Below, piece after piece: positions 5,036 to 8,974 of a stretch of 8,974 nt of DNA. The notes beneath the pieces are model-generated. The model was not told the origin of the DNA and ran no database searches. It saw nothing but the letters and a program-made list of their open reading frames with translations. The first letter of the stretch is position 1, and each line of letters starts with the position of its first letter. Where the stretch lies: the NCBI GenBank assembly GCA_023133315.1, contig JAGLWR010000043.1, positions 1 to 8,974 of the forward strand, given 5' to 3'. This stretch comes from Methanomicrobia archaeon (GTDB lineage Archaea > Methanobacteriota_B > Thermococci > Methanofastidiosales > B48-G16). A program made the translations under genes and the position numbers.

Positions 5036-6039
5036 TGAGACATTTTTTAATTTTTTTGTTATTTCTTCTTTTTTTCTCTTTTCAGGGAGCATTAATTAAG
5101 AATAATGCATATGAATGTGATCTAACAATGCTCTGGAACTCTGATAAAAACGTTGAGTCTTTAGAGATTTATCTCCCCATGCTCGAAGATACAGACTCTC
5201 AAGTGATAGAGATCATAAGCATATCTCCCGAGTATACCATAGAAAATGGAGTTTTCAAATTCATCTTCGAGGACACAGATTCTGCTCATATTACTATAAA
5301 ATTTAAGATACAAACGTACACAATGGTCCAGGAAATGAATTATTCTGGTAGAAAAGAGATAGAGGATAGTTACGATCTTATAAATTACAAAAGTCCTGAG
5401 ATCGCGGCAAAAGCCAATGAAATTACAGAAGAGAGTAAGAATGATCTGGAAAGAGTAAAAAAGATATTTGATTTTGTTCAAAATTTAAATTATGAGTATA
5501 ATGGAGAAGAGAGATCTGCATCATGGGCCTTGAAAAATATGGGAGGAGACTGCACGGAATTTTCATTTCTTTTTATTGCCCTGTGCAAAGCCTCGGGCGT
5601 AGAAGCGAGACCTGTGTGGGGCTGGCTCCCAAAAGATAACTCTAAGGTATCTCACTTATGGGCAGAGGTTTATCTTGGAGAATGGTACTCTATTGATCCT
5701 ACTGAAAAGAATTTACATGTTTTTGAGCCACATATTACATTTAATAAAGGAGTTATAGAGGCAAGAGGGGAAAAATCTGTGAATGCCTTTGCTTACTACA
5801 CATTTAGAGGAGATCCTTCAGAAACGTATATGAAAACAGAACTTAACCTGAAAGAAATTCCTTACTGGAAAGAAAAAAAAGCTAACTACCTGGAGTTTTC
5901 TTGCGATGGTAGTGCATATATTGAGATTTCAGAGTCCAACGCTTTTTTGAGAATCTTTCCAAGTTCACTGTGTTTCTTAATCTTTACCCTTCCCTTTTTG
6001 TTTACATACGCCGTGATAAAGCAGGAAGAGCCTGAATAG
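5035..6039 (+). CDS. Membrane-anchored transglutaminase-like protein
   Basis: A 334-residue extracytoplasmic protein. Residues 3-19 are a hydrophobic signal sequence, 20-100 a beta-rich region of unknown type, and about 125-225 a transglutaminase-like (papain-fold) core. Cys173 lies in GGDCTEFSFLFIALCKASGVEARPV-type context, His207 in HLWAEVYL and Asp221 in YSIDPT, so the Cys-His-Asp triad is complete. A C-terminal hydrophobic helix (about 307-327) and a short charged tail suggest anchoring with the enzyme outside the cell. Prokaryotic members act as proteases, peptide hydrolases or cross-linkers, and the substrate here is unknown. GTG is chosen as start because AGGTGA lies four bases before it and it overlaps the lipoprotein stop by one base. 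Its last 154 bases overlap the end of the convergent PIN-ATPase gene, and the anchor helix is encoded there. Confidence 0.9.
   Translation: MRHFLIFLLFLLFFSFQGALIKNNAYECDLTMLWNSDKNVESLEIYLPMLEDTDSQVIEIISISPEYTIENGVFKFIFEDTDSAHITIKFKIQTYTMVQEMNYSGRKEIEDSYDLINYKSPEIAAKANEITEESKNDLERVKKIFDFVQNLNYEYNGEERSASWALKNMGGDCTEFSFLFIALCKASGVEARPVWGWLPKDNSKVSHLWAEVYLGEWYSIDPTEKNLHVFEPHITFNKGVIEARGEKSVNAFAYYTFRGDPSETYMKTELNLKEIPYWKEKKANYLEFSCDGSAYIEISESNAFLRIFPSSLCFLIFTLPFLFTYAVIKQEEPE
5871..5880 (-). terminator. Oligo-T terminator of the membrane protein-KaiC-PINA operon
   Basis: On the minus strand eight consecutive Ts followed by CT start five bases after the TAG stop of the PIN-ATPase gene. This is a strong archaeal-type termination signal, and it lies inside the coding region of the transglutaminase-like gene on the other strand. 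Confidence 0.55.
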
Positions 6040-7640
6040 AAATCCAACATTTCTTCTTTTAATGGCGTCTCGAGAGTATAGTAATTCTTTGTCATTTTTA
6101 CCCTGACGGGAATATTCTCTGTCTCTTTCTCCCTTATTTCTATGGAAATACCAAGCTTTTTCTCTAACATATCTATATTTCTTCCCTTTCTTCCTATTAT
6201 CTTTGGTATATCCCCAGGATCTGCATGTACAAGGGCCTTTCTCTCGCTGATCATCTCAACATCAAAATTTCCTCTAGCAATTTTTTTCAGTTCACGAGAA
6301 ATATTCCGTGGAGGGTTTATTTTTCTCTTTCTTGCAGGCATGACGACTACCTGCTCACCATAACTGTATATCTCATATTCTAAACTATTTTTCTCGAAAT
6401 CCCTCACCTCTATAACAGGTCTTGTCAGATCAGCTTCCGTCATCCCATGAGGCACTTTTACCGTGTAGTTCAATGAAAAAACCTGCCCTATATCTCCCTT
6501 ATCTATATAGATTATTGTATCCATTATCTGTGGGATTATTCCCAGCTCTATCCTCCCGATAAATCTCTGAATTGCGTCTATCGTTTTGCTGGCATGCACG
6601 ACACCAACCATTCCTACACCGGCAAGTCTCATATCAACAAAGATCAAAAAATCACTCGTTTTTCTCATTTCATCGAATATCGTGAAATCAGGGCGGACTA
6701 AAAGTAACACATCTGCAGTTTTTTCCATGCTTCCGCTTAACGATGTGTACTGAGTTATTTCTGGAGATACCTGTAAGTCTCTCGGTTTTTCCATTGTCTT
6801 AATTATCTTTTCCTGATCTTTGTAATGCTCTGCCAGTGCCTGGACGAATGTAGATTTCCCGGCACCGGGGCTTCCAGCTACTAAGATTCCCTCTGCATCC
6901 TCCAATCTTTTTTTAAGCTTATCGGAGATAGTATATTCTTCCAAAGAAACTTTTCGTACGGGTCTCACTGCAGTGATCTCAATCCTGTCTGAGAAAGGTG
7001 GCTTTGTAATAGCTATCCTATATTCTCGTAACTGGACTATGACCGCACCAGGTTCATCCAGCTCTATGAAACAATCTCTCTCTCTTTCTGCTCTCTCTAT
7101 TATGTCTATAGAGATCTCATTTAACTCATCTTCATTCAAGATTCTTTCTTTTTTTTCAAAAAAAACATTTTTGGGAGTGCCTTTTTTAGCTATTATCTCT
7201 ACACCGTCTTTTAAATGAACAGACATTGTTTTTTCGTCAAAAAAATCTTCTATACTCATCTTCATATCTTTTTGGCTCGAGATGTATCTCACTGGAATCC
7301 CTTTTATGACTGCAATCGTTTTTTGAATTATGTCTCCCGTTATTAAAATAGCATTATTATCGTAAGCAGAAGCCCTTATTATCTCGTCAACATCTTTTAA
7401 TTTGGCTATAGGAGGTCTATCTCCCACAAATTCTATGCAAATATCTTTTTCGTCGCAGAATTTTCTCAATTTTTTCAGTTCCTCTAACCCTGACTCCCCT
7501 GTAGTTTTGCCAATTGCAGCCTGATGCTCTATCTCTGCTATCACAGCTTCGTTTATGAGGATAGTTTTGACTTCATTTTCTAGAAGAAACCTTCTGAATC
7601 TCCCGTCTATAATGACACTTGTATCAGGTAAAATTCTCAT
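5886..7640 (-). CDS. PIN domain-ATPase-KH protein (PINA / PilT-like ATPase)
   Basis: A 584-residue, three-part protein. Residues 1-125 form a PIN domain (Asp6 in LPDTSVIIDGR, Glu36, Asp85 in DEIIRA, Asp103 in LITGD). Residues about 230-400 form a PilT/VirB11-like ATPase with Walker A GSPGAGKST (256-264), Walker B-like FTIFDEMRKTSD (319-330) and VVHASKTIDAIQRF. A KH domain follows, with IIGRKGRN (481-488) as its GxxG loop. The architecture matches Sulfolobus PINA, a hexameric ATPase reported to promote Holliday-junction branch migration and to contact Hjc and Hjm. That role is carried over by homology only. GGAG precedes the ATG, which overlaps the KaiC-like stop by 4 bases. Length is usual for the family, so the 154-bp tail overlap with the opposite gene is not an abnormal extension. 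A pilus-type secretion motor is less likely because of the PIN and KH domains. Confidence 0.93.
   Translation of the reverse strand: MRILPDTSVIIDGRFRRFLLENEVKTILINEAVIAEIEHQAAIGKTTGESGLEELKKLRKFCDEKDICIEFVGDRPPIAKLKDVDEIIRASAYDNNAILITGDIIQKTIAVIKGIPVRYISSQKDMKMSIEDFFDEKTMSVHLKDGVEIIAKKGTPKNVFFEKKERILNEDELNEISIDIIERAERERDCFIELDEPGAVIVQLREYRIAITKPPFSDRIEITAVRPVRKVSLEEYTISDKLKKRLEDAEGILVAGSPGAGKSTFVQALAEHYKDQEKIIKTMEKPRDLQVSPEITQYTSLSGSMEKTADVLLLVRPDFTIFDEMRKTSDFLIFVDMRLAGVGMVGVVHASKTIDAIQRFIGRIELGIIPQIMDTIIYIDKGDIGQVFSLNYTVKVPHGMTEADLTRPVIEVRDFEKNSLEYEIYSYGEQVVVMPARKRKINPPRNISRELKKIARGNFDVEMISERKALVHADPGDIPKIIGRKGRNIDMLEKKLGISIEIREKETENIPVRVKMTKNYYTLETPLKEEMLDFYSGSSCFITAYVNKKGRVKIKKHSELGKILKKALDSEISIYALPSQENSR
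6050..6060 (+). terminator. Possible T-rich terminator of the transglutaminase-like gene
   Basis: TTTCTTCTTTT lies ten bases after the TAG stop at 6039, inside the antisense of the PIN-ATPase gene. The T run is interrupted by C, so the call is weak. Confidence 0.3.
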
Positions 7641-8356
7641 AATAGCTCTCCTTTCACATCTATATTTATGCCGTTCTCGTCAATATAGAAGGGATATCGT
7701 CTCACTTTGTGTTTTGTTTCTCTCATCTTTCTTACGAATATACTTCTCCTGCATTCTTTCATTCTCAATCTGGATTGTATCTCTTCCAAATGAAGCGTAA
7801 TAAGACCTCGTGCTATAAACTCTTCGACTCCAAATCTGCTGAACCTGTTTTCTTCCAGAGTTTCGCTGACTATGATGGATGTACAATCGATCTCGTTCAG
7901 AATTCTTCCGATCTTGTGGATCTTGGATCTTATATCCTCCTCTTTCTCGAACAAAGGAGGCAGAGAATCTATCACTAATCTTTTTGCTTTTATCTCCAGA
8001 GAGATATCATATATCTTGTTCAAAAGATTCTCTATATCCAGATCTTCTATAAAATATTTTTCTGTTGGTGGAAGACCAACTCTTGCGGAAGCATCAAAAA
8101 TTACAAGTTTTTTTTGGTTCTCATATTTTTTTAGATCCCATGAAAATCTTTTCGCCTCTCTTCTCAATTCTTCAGGTTTTTCTTCCAGTGTTATGTATAT
8201 TCCATTTTCTCCCAGTTCCAAGCCCTTATAGATATACTGCAAACAAAATATAGTTTTTCCAGTTCCCGGCATACCAGAAAGCAATATAGTGGATTCTTCT
8301 GGGAATCCTCCCTCTATGAGCACATCCAGTCCATATATCCCTGTTTTTACTCTCAT
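7637..8356 (-). CDS. KaiC-like RecA-superfamily ATPase
   Basis: A 239-residue single-domain KaiC/RadA-paralogue ATPase. It opens with the family's TGIYGLDVLIEGGFP, followed by Walker A GMPGTGKT (28-35), the glutamate pair in YITLEEKPEEL (58-59, counterpart of the KaiC catalytic Glu pair), Walker B KRLVIDSLP (125-133) and the closing RSIFVRKMRETKHKVR with YPFYIDENGINI. The start at 8356 is chosen because AGGGTG lies five bases before it and the upstream gene stops at 8359. An in-frame ATG at 8407 would add 17 residues outside the family pattern and overlap that gene. Relatives include FlaH of the archaellum, GvpD and aRadC recombination modulators. The C-terminal part is helical in character but no second domain is seen. 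It overlaps the PIN-ATPase gene by 4 bases, so the two ATPases may work together. Confidence 0.92.
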   Translation of the reverse strand: MRVKTGIYGLDVLIEGGFPEESTILLSGMPGTGKTIFCLQYIYKGLELGENGIYITLEEKPEELRREAKRFSWDLKKYENQKKLVIFDASARVGLPPTEKYFIEDLDIENLLNKIYDISLEIKAKRLVIDSLPPLFEKEEDIRSKIHKIGRILNEIDCTSIIVSETLEENRFSRFGVEEFIARGLITLHLEEIQSRLRMKECRRSIFVRKMRETKHKVRRYPFYIDENGINIDVKGELL

Positions 8357-8358
8357 GT

Positions 8359-8661
8359 CTACACCCTGTATAAGATGGATAGAGCCACCAGAAGATAGAA
8401 TATGCATCCGAGGACAAAGATGATCATTGCAACTGTAACATGTGTTTCTTCTTTTATCTTCGAACTCTCGATAAAAAGAGAAGATATAGACGCTATTATT
8501 GAGGCCAGAAAAAATATAGAGGATATTATAAAGGCAACGCCTATTTTTATCGAAATTTCACTGTTAAAGTTTAGAACAGAGTAGCTTATACTCGCCATGC
8601 TCGTGGCTAACATTATTGTAGAGACATATATTATTATTTTCGATATCTCACTTTTTTCCAT
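8359..8661 (-). CDS. Small membrane protein, three helices
   Basis: A 100-residue protein not recognised by family. Three hydrophobic segments are clear: about residues 8-30, 38-62 and 73-97. A charged stretch ESSKIKEETH lies between the second and third, and the N-terminus MEKSEISK is charged. There is no signal peptidase site and no cysteine pair. The ATG shares one base with the stop of the upstream membrane-protein gene, and the stop lies two bases before the KaiC-like start, so translation of all three is likely coupled. A membrane anchor or partner for the KaiC-like ATPase is inference from position only. Confidence 0.8.
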   Translation of the reverse strand: MEKSEISKIIIYVSTIMLATSMASISYSVLNFNSEISIKIGVAFIISSIFFLASIIASISSLFIESSKIKEETHVTVAMIIFVLGCIFYLLVALSILYRV

Positions 8662-8969
8662 TAAAATCTACCTCCAGATGTTATTGCCATAAGATAAAAG
8701 AAATACCCCAAAACCTGAAATATAAGAGTTAGATAATACTCTGTTTCTCTCCCTTTAGTTTTTTCTGTTCCATAGGCTCTTTTAAAAGTTATATGCCCTG
8801 TGTATAAAATCAGGGATAGTAAAGAAGCTGTAGATCTCGCTACAGTAGTATAAGGCATCGGTTCGAGACTCCAGAGGTCTGCAAATACTCCCGAGGCAGA
8901 GACTACAAAAATTATGAGAAGCATATACCCCAAGAGTCCGAATGTATCACCCATCGTAGTGTACATCAC
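8661..8969 (-). CDS. Small membrane protein, possibly partial at the 5' end
   Basis: A protein of up to 102 residues as visible, family not recognised. Hydrophobic segments lie at about residues 9-31, 43-62 and 78-98, with a charged loop KRAYGTEKTKGRETEYY between the last two. Possible starts are GTG 8969, ATG 8966 and ATG 8954, and none has a convincing ribosome site. The frame has no stop before the window edge, so the true start may lie outside. Its plan (about 100 residues, three helices, charged loop before the third) resembles that of the next gene, which suggests remote paralogy or a heteromeric membrane pair. Sequence identity by eye is low. It is the first visible gene of the operon, whose promoter is outside the window. 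Confidence 0.72.
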   Translation of the reverse strand: MMYTTMGDTFGLLGYMLLIIFVVSASGVFADLWSLEPMPYTTVARSTASLLSLILYTGHITFKRAYGTEKTKGRETEYYLTLIFQVLGYFFYLMAITSGGRF

Positions 8970-8974
8970 TTTAT

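Noticed and set aside
5161..5481. Minus-strand 106-codon open frame opposite the transglutaminase-like gene
   Set aside because: No ribosome site, no recognisable motif, and the plus-strand frame is a clear family member across the same interval.
7555..8253. Several plus-strand open frames of 60-119 codons
   Set aside because: They are antisense shadows of the KaiC-like and PIN-ATPase genes, with composition produced by the opposite strand's codons.
8357..8407. A 17-residue N-terminal extension of the KaiC-like protein from ATG 8407
   Set aside because: It would overlap the upstream membrane-protein gene by about 50 bases, has no family similarity, and ATG 8356 has AGGGTG at the right distance.

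Overview
The window looks archaeal, most likely from an anaerobic euryarchaeote of low G+C. The evidence is the set of families (THEP1-type NTPase, a euryarchaeal NYN-domain protein, PIN-ATPase-KH protein, KaiC-like ATPase, stand-alone Cas4-like nucleases), TATA-like boxes about 25-30 bases before starts, T-tract terminators, and Shine-Dalgarno sites of the GGTGAT type beside one apparently leaderless start. I cannot name the lineage. No IS element, prophage gene or CRISPR repeat was seen.

Layout. Bases 1-145: a tRNA-Pro(UGG) on the minus strand with its own TATA box and an encoded CCA. Bases 152-535 (minus): a two-gene unit with an AbrB-type regulator followed by a 42-residue four-cysteine protein, not recorded by a simple length-filtered gene search, whose cysteine spacing matches the small Fe-S subunits of certain glycyl-radical enzymes. 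Bases 560-613: a divergent control region with a perfect 12-bp palindrome and a 9-bp tandem repeat.

Bases 635-3562 (plus): a tight four-gene operon of THEP1-like NTPase, nadC (quinolinate phosphoribosyltransferase), and two consecutive Cas4/RecB-type nucleases. Both nucleases keep their apparent catalytic residues and four cysteines. Bases 3563-3762 hold only a T-rich terminator and a promoter. Bases 3763-6039 (plus): NYN-domain protein, PKD lipoprotein and a membrane-anchored transglutaminase-like protein, all overlapping.

Bases 5886-8969 (minus): two small three-helix membrane proteins, a KaiC-like ATPase and a PIN-ATPase-KH protein (homologous in architecture to Sulfolobus PINA), all overlapping or nearly so. 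This operon converges on the plus-strand operon, and the last genes overlap tail to tail by 154 bp, with each side's probable T-tract terminator inside the other's gene.

Functionally, two themes appear. One is nucleic-acid processing (paired Cas4-like nucleases, NYN nuclease, PINA-like ATPase, KaiC/RadA-superfamily ATPase). The other is the cell envelope (lipoprotein, transglutaminase-like protein, small membrane proteins). The most interesting candidates are the paired Cas4-like nucleases without CRISPR, the membrane-protein/KaiC/PINA operon, and the AbrB plus four-cysteine protein unit.
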